Translations under genes and position numbers: made by a program | Notes under the pieces: generated by a model | Told to the model about the DNA's origin: nothing | Seen by the model: only the letters and a program-made list of their open reading frames with translations | Databases searched by the model: none | Shown: one piece after another, positions 38,946-49,907 of the stretch | Layout of the letters: every line of letters begins with the position of its first letter | Position numbering within the stretch: position 1 is the first letter of the stretch | Assembly (NCBI RefSeq): GCF_000171815.1 | Contig: NZ_ABGR01000011.1 | Span: 1 to 64,000, forward strand | Reading direction: 5' to 3' | From: Vibrio sp. AND4 | GTDB taxonomy: Bacteria; Pseudomonadota; Gammaproteobacteria; Enterobacterales; Vibrionaceae | DNA: 64,000 bases

Positions 38946-39881
38946 ATGAAAGTAGCCGTTATTGGTGCCGCTGGTGGCATTGGTCAAGCTCTGGCCCTTC
39001 TACTTAAGAACCGCCTTCCTGCAGGTTCTGATTTAGCCCTATACGATATTGCTCCAGTAACTCCTGGTGTGGCAGCTGATCTGAGCCATATCCCAACTCC
39101 GGTTTCTATTAAGGGCTACGCTGGCGAAGATCCAACCCCCGCACTCGAGGGTGCGGATGTGGTACTGATCTCTGCAGGTGTGGCACGTAAACCTGGTATG
39201 GATCGTGCGGATCTGTTCAATGTAAATGCTGGCATCGTTAAATCGCTGGCAGAAAAGATCGCCGTTGTTTGTCCTGCAGCATGTGTAGGTATTATCACTA
39301 ACCCAGTTAATACAACAGTGCCAATTGCTGCTGAAGTTCTTAAAAAAGCCGGCGTTTACGACAAGCGTAAGCTGTTTGGTGTCACAACGCTAGACGTTAT
39401 CCGCTCAGAAACATTTGTCGCTGAACTAAAAGGTAAAGATCCAAGTGACATTCGCGTTCCTGTTATCGGCGGTCACTCTGGTGTAACCATTCTTCCTCTG
39501 TTATCTCAAGTTGAAGGCGTTGAGTTCACGGCTGAAGAAGTGGAAGCTCTGACTAAGCGTATCCAGAACGCAGGGACAGAAGTAGTAGAAGCAAAAGCGG
39601 GTGGTGGAAGTGCCACTCTGTCTATGGGGCAGGCGGCATGTCGCTTTGGCCTAGCGCTAGTTCGTGCTCTTCAAGGTGAAGAAGGTGTGGTTGAGTGTGC
39701 TTACGTTGAAGGCGATAGCGAGCATGCACCATACTTCGCGCAACCAGTGAAGCTAGGTAAAGACGGCGTAGAAGAAGTACTAAGTTATGGCGCACTAAGT
39801 GACTATGAGAAGTCTGCCCTTGACGGAATGCTAGAAACACTAAATGGCGATATCAATATTGGTGTTGAGTTTGCTCAATAA
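38946..39881 (+). CDS. mdh: Malate dehydrogenase
   Basis: A 311-residue NAD-dependent enzyme of the TCA cycle that interconverts malate and oxaloacetate. The NAD-binding loop [14 protein letters not shown] is at residues 7-20, substrate arginines lie in [16 protein letters not shown], and the catalytic histidine is in [12 protein letters not shown]. Length equals E. coli Mdh (312). AAGGAG precedes the ATG, and a terminator follows. Confidence 0.98.
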   Translation: MKVAVIGAAGGIGQALALLLKNRLPAGSDLALYDIAPVTPGVAADLSHIPTPVSIKGYAGEDPTPALEGADVVLISAGVARKPGMDRADLFNVNAGIVKSLAEKIAVVCPAACVGIITNPVNTTVPIAAEVLKKAGVYDKRKLFGVTTLDVIRSETFVAELKGKDPSDIRVPVIGGHSGVTILPLLSQVEGVEFTAEEVEALTKRIQNAGTEVVEAKAGGGSATLSMGQAACRFGLALVRALQGEEGVVECAYVEGDSEHAPYFAQPVKLGKDGVEEVLSYGALSDYEKSALDGMLETLNGDINIGVEFAQ

Positions 39882-39916
39882 GCTGCTTTCTTTTTAGAAA
39901 TCTGCATAAAGAAGAT

Positions 39917-39941
39917 AGCCGATTTTAGGATCGGCTTTTTT
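39917..39941 (+). terminator. Terminator after mdh
   Basis: A 7-bp perfect stem AGCCGAT/ATCGGCT (39917-39923 with 39930-39936), a 6-base loop and a T-run. Confidence 0.9.
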
Positions 39942-40003
39942 GATCCTTTCATCATATTGCGCGTAGTACCTCAGTGTCAGGCTATTTTGCGAAGGAGAAG
40001 GTG

Positions 40004-40195
40004 ATGGAAGCGAATCGTGTCCGTAAAGGTATGGTTGTAGAGTGTCAGCAGGGCGTAGGAACCATTTTGGTGATAGACCAAGAGGCAGAGACGGTATTGC
40101 TGGCCAAACAGGGATCAGAGGAGCAGTTGGCGGTGAGTTTTGATGAGATAGAAGAAAACCCTCAACTTCATGACAGTTGTGATAAATACTACTAG
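40004..40195 (+). CDS. Small acidic conserved-looking protein of unknown function
   Basis: A 63-residue protein rich in Glu, Asp, Val and Gln, with no membrane segment. The frame starts earlier at a GTG, but AAGGAG at 39992-39997 is well spaced for the ATG at 40004. The N-terminal half (RVRKGMVVECQQGVGTILVID...TVLLAK) looks like a short beta-barrel of the KOW or SH3-like kind, and the C-terminal third is acidic. I do not recognise it. It sits alone between mdh and ispB with a terminator on each side. Confidence 0.7.
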   Translation: MEANRVRKGMVVECQQGVGTILVIDQEAETVLLAKQGSEEQLAVSFDEIEENPQLHDSCDKYY

Positions 40196-40234
40196 CTTGA
40201 TGGATCCGCTACACAAGCCCTATTCCCAGATATC

Positions 40235-40262
40235 AAAAAGGAAGAGCGAGCTCTTCCTTTTT
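40235..40262. terminator. Bidirectional terminator between the 63-residue gene and ispB
   Basis: AAAAAGGAAGAG and CTCTTCCTTTTT pair perfectly (40235-40246 with 40251-40262) with a 4-base loop. Confidence 0.92.
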
Positions 40263-40286
40263 GCTTTTAGGGCTGACTCTGTAGTT

Positions 40287-41258
40287 TTAGCTGGTTCTTT
40301 TTACTGCCATGTGAGCTAAAGTGATCAGTGCTTGCTTATAATCCGATTCCGGCAGTACAGACAGTTCTGCGATCGCTTTATCGGCCTCTTCTACAGCTTT
40401 TTGCTCTGTGTAGGCGAGAGAGCCCGCATCTTGCATCACGGCTAAGATTTCTTCTAATCTATCCATGCCGTTAGCTTTTTCGATAGCCTCGCGAATCATT
40501 GCTGCATTTTCTGGCGTTGTGTTATGCATGGCATGCAAAAGCGGCAGGGTCGGTTTTCCCTCTGCCAAGTCATCGCCAACATTCTTACCCATGTCCTCAC
40601 CGTCAGACGTATAGTCCATTACGTCGTCGATAAGCTGGAATGCGGTACCCAGAAATTTACCGTAGTTTTGCAGCGCAACCTCTACGTTTTCTGGAGCATC
40701 ATTGAGTATGGCGCCAATCTGAGTAGCAGATTCAAACAAACGAGCCGTTTTCGAGTAAATGACCTGCATATAGTTCTCTTCAGTGGTATCAGGGTTATTA
40801 CAGTTCATCAACTGCTGAACTTCTCCCTCTGCGATCACATTGACTGCATCACTCATTAATTTGAGGATCTTTATTGATCCTAGCTCTGTCATCATTTGGA
40901 ATGAGCGAGTGTAAATAAAGTCCCCAACTAACACGCTCGCCGCATTACCAAATGCCGCGTTCGCTGTCGCTTTACCACGGCGCATATCTGACTCATCAAC
41001 GACATCATCGTGCAACAGAGTTGCCGTATGGATGAATTCGATAAACGCCGCTGCCATTGTATGGCCATTACCGTGGTAACCCAGAGCACGTGCTGACAAT
41101 ATCGCCAGAAGTGGTCTTAAGCGTTTGCCTCCACCACTCACGATATAGAAACCGAGCTGGTTGATCAAAGAGACATCAGAATTTAGTTGGGCTTGAATTG
41201 TTTCATTCACTTTTGCCATGTCATCGGCAGTAAGCGCTTGGATAGTTTTAAAATCCAT
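40287..41258 (-). CDS. ispB: Octaprenyl diphosphate synthase
   Basis: A 323-residue trans-prenyltransferase that builds the C40 side chain of ubiquinone and menaquinone. The first Asp-rich motif DDVVDESD is at 84-91 and the second, LIDDVMDY, is near 211, both required for magnesium-diphosphate binding. GGGKRLRPLL is also present. It aligns end to end with E. coli IspB (323). The frame is open 10 codons upstream; homology favours the ATG at 41258. It is divergent from rplU, as in E. coli. Confidence 0.97.
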   Translation of the reverse strand: MDFKTIQALTADDMAKVNETIQAQLNSDVSLINQLGFYIVSGGGKRLRPLLAILSARALGYHGNGHTMAAAFIEFIHTATLLHDDVVDESDMRRGKATANAAFGNAASVLVGDFIYTRSFQMMTELGSIKILKLMSDAVNVIAEGEVQQLMNCNNPDTTEENYMQVIYSKTARLFESATQIGAILNDAPENVEVALQNYGKFLGTAFQLIDDVMDYTSDGEDMGKNVGDDLAEGKPTLPLLHAMHNTTPENAAMIREAIEKANGMDRLEEILAVMQDAGSLAYTEQKAVEEADKAIAELSVLPESDYKQALITLAHMAVKRTS

Positions 41259-41415
41259 CGTATATCCGGCTGAAGTTAGACCCTGCAAGGCTTATTCGAT
41301 TTATATAATTGCGGGATAATACACTAAAAAACGTTGATTAATACATTCCTTAAGGGCATTATTGCCGCACTTTTCATTGGCGATTAGCTTTTCGCCAATT
41401 TTTTCAAAATATGGC

Positions 41416-41444
41416 TTGTCATAGGGACATCTCTTCTGTAGAAT
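41416..41444 (+). promoter_or_regulatory. Sigma-70 promoter of rplU-rpmA-obgE
   Basis: TTGTCA at 41416-41421 and TAGAAT at 41439-41444 are separated by exactly 17 bases, 71 bases ahead of the rplU start. Transcription would begin near 41451. Confidence 0.75.
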
Positions 41445-41470
41445 CTGCGCCCTATTGATGATTAGTTTAG

Positions 41471-41497
41471 CGCACACCCTCATGAAAAGGCTGTGCG
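41471..41497 (+). promoter_or_regulatory. Leader hairpin upstream of rplU
   Basis: CGCACA pairs with TGTGCG (41471-41476 with 41492-41497), with an inner CCT/AGG stem. It lies in the 5' leader just before the ribosome site and could be an autoregulatory site for L21 or a processing element. Confidence 0.45.
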
Positions 41498-41515
41498 GAA
41501 AAAGCGGAGTAAAAT

Positions 41516-41827
41516 ATGTACGCTGTTTTCCAATCTGGTGGTAAACAACACCGTGTAAGCGAAGGTCAAACTCTTCGTTTAGAGAAATTAGACGTTGAAA
41601 CTGGTGCAACTGTAGAATTTGATAAAGTTCTTCTTGTTGCTAGCGGCGAAGACATCAAAGTTGGTGCTCCTCTTCTAGAGGGCGGCAAAGTTGTTGCTGA
41701 AGTTGTACAACACGGTCGTGGCGATAAAATCAAAATCGTTAAGTTCCGTCGTCGTAAGCACTCTCGTAAGCAACAGGGTCACCGTCAGTGGTTCACTGAA
41801 GTGAAGATCACTGGTATCAACGCTTAA
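41516..41827 (+). CDS. rplU: 50S ribosomal protein L21
   Basis: A 103-residue large-subunit protein that binds 23S rRNA. It begins [14 protein letters not shown] and has the Lys/Arg-rich [19 protein letters not shown] near 77-95, both typical of L21. Length equals E. coli L21 (103). rpmA follows 20 bases later. Confidence 0.98.
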   Translation: MYAVFQSGGKQHRVSEGQTLRLEKLDVETGATVEFDKVLLVASGEDIKVGAPLLEGGKVVAEVVQHGRGDKIKIVKFRRRKHSRKQQGHRQWFTEVKITGINA

Positions 41828-41847
41828 TCTATTAGGAGAGTTTAACA

Positions 41848-42105
41848 ATGGCACACAAAAAAGCTGGTGGTTCTACTCGTAACGGCCGCGATTCAGAAAG
41901 CAAACGCCTAGGTGTTAAGCGTTTCGGTGGTGAATCTGTTCTTGCAGGTAACATCATCGTTCGTCAACGTGGTACTAAATTCCACGCTGGTAACAACGTA
42001 GGTATCGGTAAAGACCATACTCTATTCGCTCTTACTGAAGGTAAGGTGAAGTTCGAGGTTAAAGGTCCTAAGAACCGCAAGTTTGTAAGCATCGAAGCTG
42101 AGTAA
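41848..42105 (+). CDS. rpmA: 50S ribosomal protein L27
   Basis: An 85-residue protein placed near the peptidyl-transferase centre. The N-terminal [20 protein letters not shown] and internal [19 protein letters not shown] match E. coli L27 (85). AGGAG precedes the ATG. It is cotranscribed with rplU and followed by a strong terminator. Confidence 0.98.
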
Positions 42106-42152
42106 TTTACCTTCTAGGTTAATTATTTAAGCTTTATAGCTGAATTCAAAAG

Positions 42153-42177
42153 CCCTGCCGATTCGGCAGGGTTTTTT
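42153..42177 (+). terminator. Terminator after rpmA
   Basis: A perfect 8-bp GC-rich stem (42153-42160 with 42164-42171) with a 3-base loop and six T. It separates rplU-rpmA from obgE, so obgE may depend on read-through or its own promoter. Confidence 0.92.
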
Positions 42178-42313
42178 ATTTATAGCAGTCGACATATCGA
42201 AGTTTCTCGTTCTTGGCCACTAACGGTTGGTTTCTGGGAGCTTAGATCTGTTATCTGCTAAGATTGTTTGATGACAAATCAGATTTAAGTCACGCACGAA
42301 GTAGTCGGAGTAA

Positions 42314-43492
<1,179 letters not shown>

Positions 43493-43510
43493 TCACTAGC
43501 TGATTTATTA

Positions 43511-43538
43511 AGCCGCAATGTATATTGCGGCTTTTTTT
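43511..43538 (+). terminator. Terminator after obgE
   Basis: AGCCGCAAT and ATTGCGGCT pair perfectly (43511-43519 with 43524-43532), then a run of T to 43538. Confidence 0.92.
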
Positions 43539-43590
43539 GTATCTAAATCATGTTTAGCAGATATTATTTACGGCACAATAATCAATGATG

Positions 43591-43634
43591 CCCAAGTCAT
43601 GCTCGCTGAACCAAGTGTCTCGAGGTTATTTGGG
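43591..43634 (+). repeat. Dispersed structured 44-bp repeat, copy 1
   Basis: The outer 7-bp stem CCCAAGT/ATTTGGG (one G-T pair) encloses a conserved CTCGCTG block and an inner AACC/GGTT stem with an 11-base loop ending TCTCGA. Copy 2 is at 54420-54463, the same length with seven differences. It lies between the obgE terminator and yjjP. Confidence 0.8.
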
Positions 43635-43658
43635 GATGAATGGAGTTAGGGAGTATTT

Positions 43659-44459
43659 ATGACATCGGGAGCCTCGCCGTCTTGTTTTACGACAGCATCC
43701 AAGCAGAGAGCCATTTCTCGGCTTGTCGCCCAAGCTGGGCAAATGTTATTAGCCCACGGGGCAGAGAGTGCGTTAGTCGGTGATATCATGCAGCGGATTG
43801 GTCTTGCATGTGGCGTCAGTGAAGTTGAGGTTGCGTTATCAGCTAATGCACTCGTGGTTACAACTGTCAAAGGTGAGCATTGTATTACCACGACAAGAAG
43901 CGGTGTGGATCGTGGTATCAATATGCGAGTGATTACTCAGATTCAGCGTATCTGTATCATGATGGAGCGTGGGTTTCTCGACGTAAGAATGGCGCAGAAA
44001 AAACTCAATGCTATTAGCCCAGAGCGTTATAACCGCTGGTTAGTCGTGTTGATGATTGGCCTTTCTTGTGCGGCTTTCAGTCACCTAGCTGGCGGGAACT
44101 TAGGAGTGTTTATTATGACGTTTCTTGCTTCCTCTGGTGGAATGGTCATACGACAAGAAATTGGTCATCGCCAGTTTAACCCACTTCTTAACTTTGCCGT
44201 TACGGCTTTTGTCACCACGTTAATATCCGCTCAAGCGGTGATTTTTAATATTGGTAACCTGCCGACAGTAGCGATGGCATCCTCGGTTTTAATGTTGGTT
44301 CCCGGCTTCCCGTTAATTAATTCGGTCGCGGATATGCTGAAAGGTCATATCAATATGGGCATTGCACGTTTCACTATGGCAAGTTTGCTTACTCTTGCCA
44401 CTTGCCTTGGTATCGTCGCTGCGATGGAAGTCACCGGAATTTGGGGATGGGCGAGCTGA
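43659..44459 (+). CDS. yjjP: ThrE-family exporter, large subunit YjjP
   Basis: A 266-residue protein. The N-terminal half is soluble ([30 protein letters not shown]), and the C-terminal half has about five membrane segments ending [23 protein letters not shown], typical of the DUF1212/ThrE N-terminal part. In E. coli YjjP and YjjB together export succinate; related proteins export threonine and serine. The stop overlaps the yjjB start (TGATG), so both are coupled. Confidence 0.9.
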   Translation: MTSGASPSCFTTASKQRAISRLVAQAGQMLLAHGAESALVGDIMQRIGLACGVSEVEVALSANALVVTTVKGEHCITTTRSGVDRGINMRVITQIQRICIMMERGFLDVRMAQKKLNAISPERYNRWLVVLMIGLSCAAFSHLAGGNLGVFIMTFLASSGGMVIRQEIGHRQFNPLLNFAVTAFVTTLISAQAVIFNIGNLPTVAMASSVLMLVPGFPLINSVADMLKGHINMGIARFTMASLLTLATCLGIVAAMEVTGIWGWAS

Positions 44460-44932
44460 TGAGTGTATTTGACCTATTTTTAGAGATCGTAAAAGATATG
44501 TTCTTTGCCGCTATTCCTGCGGTTGGTTTTGCCATGGTGTTTAATGTGCCGCAGAAGGCGTTGAAGTATTGTGCGATAGGCGGTGCGATTGGTCATGGTA
44601 GCCGCTATCTGATGATGCATCTTGGTTTACCAATTGAATGGGCGACGTTTTTCGCTGCAACTCTAGTTGGTTTAATCGGTGTTCACTGGTCCCGTCGTTT
44701 TCTGGCTCACCCTAAAGTATTCACCGTCGCGGCATTAATCCCAATGGTACCTGGGGTCTTTGCGTATAAAGCAATGATCGCAGTGGTTGAGATTAATCAT
44801 TTAGGCTATTCACCTGAGCTGATTGCGACGTGTATGGAGAACTTTCTTAAGGCGATGTTTATTATTGCAGGCTTAGCGGTTGGCTTGGCGGTTCCGGGGC
44901 TGCTATTCTATCGTCGCAGACCCATAGTATAA
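44459..44932 (+). CDS. yjjB: ThrE-family exporter, small subunit YjjB
   Basis: A 157-residue membrane protein with about four to five segments, of the DUF3815/ThrE C-terminal type. [27 protein letters not shown] is the family core. Length equals E. coli YjjB (157). The open frame runs further upstream inside yjjP, but the overlapping ATG at 44459 is the natural start. folA follows nine bases later, so all three may be one operon. Confidence 0.92.
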   Translation: MSVFDLFLEIVKDMFFAAIPAVGFAMVFNVPQKALKYCAIGGAIGHGSRYLMMHLGLPIEWATFFAATLVGLIGVHWSRRFLAHPKVFTVAALIPMVPGVFAYKAMIAVVEINHLGYSPELIATCMENFLKAMFIIAGLAVGLAVPGLLFYRRRPIV

Positions 44933-44941
44933 GGACCCAAT

Positions 44942-45421
44942 ATGATCATCAGTATGATTGCCGCGATGGCAGACAACCGAATCATCGGTAAAGACAACCA
45001 AATGCCTTGGCATCTTCCGGCCGATTTTGCATGGTTTAAGCGTTGCACCATGGGTAAGCCAGTCGTGATGGGACGCAAAACTTATGAATCGATTGGACGT
45101 CCTTTACCCGGTCGGTTGAATATTGTTATCAGCCGTGATCAATCACTTTCAATCGAGGGAGTAACGACTGTTATGTCGATTGAACAAGCGCTTGAAGTGG
45201 CGGGTCAGGTAGAAGAAGTGATGATAATTGGTGGTGGGGCGATTTATACTGCTTGTTTACCTCGGGTCAATAAATTGTATATCACTCATATTGAAGCCAA
45301 AATTGAGGGCGATACTCAGTTCCCAGACTGGGGAGGTGAGTTCAAAGAAACATATTCAGAAGTGTACCCAGCAGATGAGAAAAATGCTTATAACATGCGT
45401 TTTACGATTTTGGAAAAGTAA
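44942..45421 (+). CDS. folA: Dihydrofolate reductase
   Basis: A 159-residue enzyme that regenerates tetrahydrofolate with NADPH and is the target of trimethoprim. AAMADNRIIGKDNQMPWHLPADFAWFK at the N terminus holds the substrate-binding residues and the catalytic acidic residue (Asp-27 type). GRKTYESIGRPLPGRLN and IGGGAIY are conserved. Length equals E. coli FolA (159). It faces apaH, as in E. coli. Confidence 0.97.
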   Translation: MIISMIAAMADNRIIGKDNQMPWHLPADFAWFKRCTMGKPVVMGRKTYESIGRPLPGRLNIVISRDQSLSIEGVTTVMSIEQALEVAGQVEEVMIIGGGAIYTACLPRVNKLYITHIEAKIEGDTQFPDWGGEFKETYSEVYPADEKNAYNMRFTILEK

Positions 45422-45440
45422 TCAAATTGAGTCGAACAAG

Positions 45441-45466
45441 AAAAGCACCGCATTTGCGGTGCTTTT
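45441..45466. terminator. Bidirectional terminator between folA and apaH
   Basis: AAAAGCACCGC and GCGGTGCTTTT form a perfect stem (45441-45451 with 45456-45466) with a 4-base loop. Confidence 0.92.
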
Positions 45467-45493
45467 GGTTTTCTAGCCCGAACATCAGAGCCG

Positions 45494-46300
45494 TTAGCTG
45501 AGTGCTTGTTGAGTGAAAACTTGCTTGTCTTCCCAACGAATCATGGTGAGCGAGCCTCCCCAAACGCAGCCAGTATCAAGACCAATGATGCTTTCATCTA
45601 TATGACCTTGCAGTGCCGCCCAGTGGCCAAACAACACCGCTTTTTCTAAGGGGATACGTTGCGGCAGTTTAAACCAAGGCACTAACTCTTCTTCGCAGAC
45701 CTGTTGCGGTGGCAACTTACAATCCATATCTAAGCGACCATCAGGGAAGCAAAAGCGCATACGGGTAAGTGCGTTGATGGTATAGCGGTAGCGAGTGAGC
45801 CCCGATAGAGATTCATCCCAGAGATCAGGTTGGTTGCTGTACATGTTTTCTAGCAGCCAAGGCAATTGGTCACTTTGAATTATCGCTTCTACTTCGCGTG
45901 CGCAGGCTCTGGCGGTATCGAGATCCCATAACGGAGAGATGCCTGCATGGCACATGACAAAGTCATTGTGTTCTGCTAATAGCGGCTGTTGGGCGAGCCA
46001 GGTCATTAGTTCTTCTCTGTCTGGTGCTGAGAAGATAGGAGAGGTTTGATCCTTCTCTTTGATTTTCTTGAACCCTTGAGAGACCGCCATCAGGTGTAAG
46101 TCATGATTACCCAAAACGACGCAAGCACTGTCACCGAGGGATTTCACAAAGCGCAGTGTTTCTAGTGACTTTGGTCCTCTCGCAACAAGATCCCCAGCCA
46201 ACCAAAGTTGGTCATGTGGAAGCGAAAAATTGACTTGGTCGAGTAGCTGCTGCAGCTCATCAAAACAGCCTTGAATATCACCAACGATGTAGGTAGCCAC
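45494..46300 (-). CDS. apaH: Bis(5'-nucleosyl)-tetraphosphatase (symmetrical)
   Basis: A 268-residue metallophosphatase that splits Ap4A into two ADP and can remove Np4 caps from RNA. The PP2A-like motifs GDIQGCFDEL at 7-16, GDLVARGP near 36 and GNHDLHL near 63 are intact. It is the last gene of the lptD-surA-pdxA-rsmA-apaG-apaH set, 12 bases after apaG. Confidence 0.96.
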   Translation of the reverse strand: MATYIVGDIQGCFDELQQLLDQVNFSLPHDQLWLAGDLVARGPKSLETLRFVKSLGDSACVVLGNHDLHLMAVSQGFKKIKEKDQTSPIFSAPDREELMTWLAQQPLLAEHNDFVMCHAGISPLWDLDTARACAREVEAIIQSDQLPWLLENMYSNQPDLWDESLSGLTRYRYTINALTRMRFCFPDGRLDMDCKLPPQQVCEEELVPWFKLPQRIPLEKAVLFGHWAALQGHIDESIIGLDTGCVWGGSLTMIRWEDKQVFTQQALS

Positions 46301-46312
46301 TGACTCTCCTGA

Positions 46313-46693
46313 TTAATTTAAGACGTTTGGTATCGCCAAACGGAACGGGTCGATTTCAGTGATGAATTCGTTGCCCTTTGCATCCAGCAAAGTGTAGTGT
46401 CCTTGCATGACTCCAACTGGGGTCTCAATGGCGGTACCGCTACTGTAGGTGTATTCATCACTACCAGGAATGAAAGGCTGCCGACCGACGACACCTTCGC
46501 CCTCTACGGTCATCTGTTTGCCATTGGAGTCGGTAATCAACCAGCGACGGCTGATCAATTGCACGGTTTGTTGACTGAGGTTTTTTATCGTAATGACGTA
46601 AGCAAAAACATAGCGTTGCAGTTCAGGGTTGGACTGTTCTTCAATATATTTGGTATGAACTTGAATTTTGATGCAGGGTTGAATGACGTCCAT
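46313..46693 (-). CDS. apaG: ApaG (CO2+/Mg2+ efflux-associated) protein
   Basis: A 126-residue protein with a fibronectin-like ApaG fold ([30 protein letters not shown] and [14 protein letters not shown]). In E. coli the name links it to the apaGH operon; its exact function is unsettled. The open frame adds 40 codons without similarity; AAGGAG ahead of the ATG at 46693 fixes the start. It is 73 bases downstream of rsmA. Confidence 0.93.
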   Translation of the reverse strand: MDVIQPCIKIQVHTKYIEEQSNPELQRYVFAYVITIKNLSQQTVQLISRRWLITDSNGKQMTVEGEGVVGRQPFIPGSDEYTYSSGTAIETPVGVMQGHYTLLDAKGNEFITEIDPFRLAIPNVLN

Positions 46694-46766
46694 GTGCACT
46701 CCTTGAAAAACGAATTCTCTCAATAATAATAAGCCAAACCGCGAAGGGTTTGGCTCATCGTTTGAG

Positions 46767-47579
46767 TTATTGGTGCTTCGGGTTATCGGCAAGCCAGTTT
46801 GCCATGGCAACAAACTGTTGTAGCGTCAGGTTCTCTGGACGCATGCTTGGGTTTACGCCTAACTCTTCTAATACTTCTGTGCTCAGTAGCGATTTGTAGC
46901 AGTTTCGGACGGTCTTACGACGTTGGTTAAAGCCCTCACGACATACGCGCTCCAACAAACGCAGATCTTTTGCTGGATGTGGAAGGACGTCGTAAGGCAT
47001 TAAGCGCACAACGGCTGAATCTACTTTTGGTGGTGGTACAAAGGCTGTTGGTGGTACTTCTAGAACAGGAACAACTTTACAGAAGTACTGAGCCATTACC
47101 GTTAAACGGCCGTATGCTTTGCTACCTGGGCCCGCCGCTAAACGGTTGACCACCTCTTTTTGAAGCATAAAGTGCATATCTTGAATGTCTTTATGGAATT
47201 CAAACAGGTGGAACATCAATGGTGTAGAGATGTTGTATGGTAAGTTGCCGAAGATACGTAGCTTGTTGTTTGGCTTCACTAACTGAGAGAAGTCAAAGCG
47301 CATTGCATCGCCTTCATGAATGGTTAGCTTGTCGGCCAGTTCAGGGTGGTTGCGTAGACGCTCTGCTAGATCTCGGTCTAACTCGATAACGGTGAACTTA
47401 TCGACTTCGCGGCCGACAGGTTCAGTAATTGCGCCAAGGCCAGGGCCGATCTCAACGAGGTTCTGGCCTGGTAGCGGGTTGATTGCTGATACGATACCAT
47501 CAATGATGTATGGATCGTTCAGGAAGTTTTGACCAAAACGTTTACGCGCTTTGTGTCCTAGATGGACATCATTTCTCAT
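46767..47579 (-). CDS. rsmA: 16S rRNA dimethyladenosine transferase RsmA (KsgA)
   Basis: A 270-residue methyltransferase that dimethylates two adjacent adenosines near the 3' end of 16S r[13 protein letters not shown] at the N terminus, the SAM-binding [13 protein letters not shown] near 42 and the catalytic [10 protein letters not shown] near 113 are all present. Its start overlaps the pdxA stop by four bases. Loss in other species gives kasugamycin resistance. Confidence 0.97.
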   Translation of the reverse strand: MRNDVHLGHKARKRFGQNFLNDPYIIDGIVSAINPLPGQNLVEIGPGLGAITEPVGREVDKFTVIELDRDLAERLRNHPELADKLTIHEGDAMRFDFSQLVKPNNKLRIFGNLPYNISTPLMFHLFEFHKDIQDMHFMLQKEVVNRLAAGPGSKAYGRLTVMAQYFCKVVPVLEVPPTAFVPPPKVDSAVVRLMPYDVLPHPAKDLRLLERVCREGFNQRRKTVRNCYKSLLSTEVLEELGVNPSMRPENLTLQQFVAMANWLADNPKHQ

Positions 47580-48574
47580 TGTTTCTTCTCTACCAATTCT
47601 ATCGCATGCGTGAGCGCTGTTCGGAAGCTCCCTGTATCCGCTTGACCTGTCCCTGCCAGTTCTAATGCAGTACCATGATCCACCGAGGTTCTAATAAATG
47701 GTAGACCAAGCGTAATGTTTACTGAACGACCAAAGCCCTTGTATTTTAATACAGGCAACACTTGATCGTGGTACATACCTAAAACAGCATCAGCATCGTT
47801 TAAATACTTTTCATTGAAAATGGTGTCTGCCGGCAATGGGCCGATCAGCTTGATTCCTTTTTCTTGTCGAATCTTTTCCAATGTTGGAGTGATGGTTTCG
47901 ATCTCTTCGCGACCCAAACAGCCATCTTCTCCCGCGTGTGGATTTAATCCGCAAACATAGATGTTTGGCTGCGAGATGGCAAATTTTTCTACCAGATCTT
48001 TATGAAGAATATCGATGATTCTTTCTAATCGCTCTTTCGTTACGGCTTTTGATACGTAAGCCAAAGGAATATGCGTTGTCACTAGTGCAACTCGTAGACC
48101 TTCAGTGGCAAGCATCATCACGACCAATGGCGTATTGGACTTATCGGCAAAGAATTCGGTGTGGCCACTGAATGCAACACCTGAGCGATTAATTACCCCC
48201 TTGTGTACAGGGCCGGTGACAATAGCATCAAATTCATCATTCATACAGCCCAAAGCGGCTCTTTCTAACGTTTTTACAACGTAGTGGCCGTTGGCTTCAT
48301 TAAGTTGACCTGCCACCGTACTCTCTGCGATTTCGATGTGATCGACGATTAACGTGCCAGCTTGTTGCGGTTTTGGTTGTTGTTCTGGATTGTAATCAAA
48401 CAGTTGAACATCAATGCCAAGTTGCTGGGCTCTTTCCACGAGTACATTTTTATCTGCACACACGACAATTTGATGTGGCCAGTTTTCCTTAGACAGAGCC
48501 AGCACCAAGTCGGGGCCGATGCCCGCAGGTTCTCCTGCGGTCACGACGATCCTACGAATCGAATCAGTTGCCAT
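47576..48574 (-). CDS. pdxA: 4-hydroxythreonine-4-phosphate dehydrogenase
   Basis: A 332-residue enzyme of the pyridoxal 5'-phosphate pathway. [15 protein letters not shown] at the N terminus, the metal-binding histidine region [10 protein letters not shown] and [15 protein letters not shown] are conserved. Homology places the start at the ATG at 48574, 12 codons inside the open frame, overlapping the end of surA by about 11 bases. It lies between surA and rsmA as in E. coli. Confidence 0.96.
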   Translation of the reverse strand: MATDSIRRIVVTAGEPAGIGPDLVLALSKENWPHQIVVCADKNVLVERAQQLGIDVQLFDYNPEQQPKPQQAGTLIVDHIEIAESTVAGQLNEANGHYVVKTLERAALGCMNDEFDAIVTGPVHKGVINRSGVAFSGHTEFFADKSNTPLVVMMLATEGLRVALVTTHIPLAYVSKAVTKERLERIIDILHKDLVEKFAISQPNIYVCGLNPHAGEDGCLGREEIETITPTLEKIRQEKGIKLIGPLPADTIFNEKYLNDADAVLGMYHDQVLPVLKYKGFGRSVNITLGLPFIRTSVDHGTALELAGTGQADTGSFRTALTHAIELVEKKQ

Positions 48575-49847
48575 TATTGTTATCCACGATTTCAACAAAT
48601 GCGCTTGCACGTAGCTCTTGCATCCATGCTCCAGCTTCTTCGTTAAACTTACGGTTAAATAAAATGCGGTAAGCTTTATTCTTTATTGCTGAGTCTGTGC
48701 GGTCTACTTGGCGACGGTCTAAGACTTCAACAATGTGCCAACCGTGTACGGTTTTGAACGGCTCACTGATTGAGCCTACAGGTAGCGTTTCTACTTGGTG
48801 TTTAAACTCAGGCACGTACAGGTCCGGTGTTTGGAAGCCGAGTTCACCGTTTTGTGCTGCTGAACCTGGGTCTTGGCTGTATTGTGTTGCCAATTGGCCG
48901 AAGCTTGCTTCACCGGCTTTGATGCGACGAATGAACTCGTTCAGTTCTTTCTTCGCTCCGTCGTCACTTAAAATAACGGTTGGCTTAATCAGAATATGGC
49001 GAGCGTTTACTTCGGTAACGGCGACTGTCTCTAGGCCTTTCACATCCTCAATTTTTAGGATATGGAAACCGATGCCGCTGCGGAATGGGCCAATGATGTT
49101 ACCTTTGTTTTGCATCTTGATCTGGTCTGCAAAAATGGTTGGCATTTCCTCTTTACGCATCCAACCCCAATCACCACCTTGCAGTGCTTTCGGGCCTTTT
49201 GAGTAGGTGTACGCCATTTCAGAAAAATCTGCGCCAGCTTTGAGTTTCTTAACCAATGCATTAGCCTCAGCTTCGACTTCTGACTTGTCTTTGTCATCAG
49301 AGAAACGAAGTTGAATGTGGCCAATTTTGTATTGAACGGTTGCGTTGGTTTCTTGTGCCAATTGGTCTGTAAGGCTATCTACCTCAGCTGGAAGAATGTT
49401 GATTCGACGGCGAACCAGTGCGTTCCGTGCTTCAGATGCAGCAATTTCTTTACGGATCTGTTCGCGAAATTCTGAGTAGTTTAGACCTTCCATTTGCACC
49501 GAGGCGGCCAGCTGTTCCACGCTTTGGTTATTGTTGCGAGCAATTTCTGCAATTGCTTGGTTAAGGCGATTGTCATCAATACGCACACCGATGCGCTTTG
49601 CTTCCTGACCTTGCAGCGTATCGATAATCAGTTTTTCCACCACTTGCTCTTTCAGTACACCTGCTGAAGGAAGGCTCTTACCACTTTGGCGAGCGTTGGC
49701 TTGGAGCGTTTTCATCGCAGTATCGATGTCGCTCTGTAGAATCACCCCATCGTTTACGATGACGGCAACCTTATCAAGCTCTGCTGGTGCTGCTGTTACA
49801 CCACAAGAAAGTAGGGTGGTGACTATGAGTGATTTCCAAATTTTCAT
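48564..49847 (-). CDS. surA: Periplasmic chaperone and peptidyl-prolyl isomerase SurA
   Basis: A 427-residue chaperone for outer-membrane proteins such as LptD. It has a signal peptide (about 1-18), an N-terminal chaperone region and two parvulin domains (about 172-273 and 283-383), each with the [13 protein letters not shown] or [16 protein letters not shown] type core. Length matches E. coli SurA (428). It lies 60 bases downstream of lptD. Confidence 0.96.
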   Translation of the reverse strand: MKIWKSLIVTTLLSCGVTAAPAELDKVAVIVNDGVILQSDIDTAMKTLQANARQSGKSLPSAGVLKEQVVEKLIIDTLQGQEAKRIGVRIDDNRLNQAIAEIARNNNQSVEQLAASVQMEGLNYSEFREQIRKEIAASEARNALVRRRINILPAEVDSLTDQLAQETNATVQYKIGHIQLRFSDDKDKSEVEAEANALVKKLKAGADFSEMAYTYSKGPKALQGGDWGWMRKEEMPTIFADQIKMQNKGNIIGPFRSGIGFHILKIEDVKGLETVAVTEVNARHILIKPTVILSDDGAKKELNEFIRRIKAGEASFGQLATQYSQDPGSAAQNGELGFQTPDLYVPEFKHQVETLPVGSISEPFKTVHGWHIVEVLDRRQVDRTDSAIKNKAYRILFNRKFNEEAGAWMQELRASAFVEIVDNNNGN

Positions 49848-49907
49848 TAAAAATTCCGTCGGTAATTGTGATTGAGCGTCTTGTTATAGGTAAGACGGTT
49901 AATTTGA

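Noticed and set aside
46694..46813. 40-residue N-terminal extension of ApaG
   Set aside because: AAGGAG stands just before the ATG at 46693, and the extension overlaps the 3' end of rsmA and has no similarity to ApaG.
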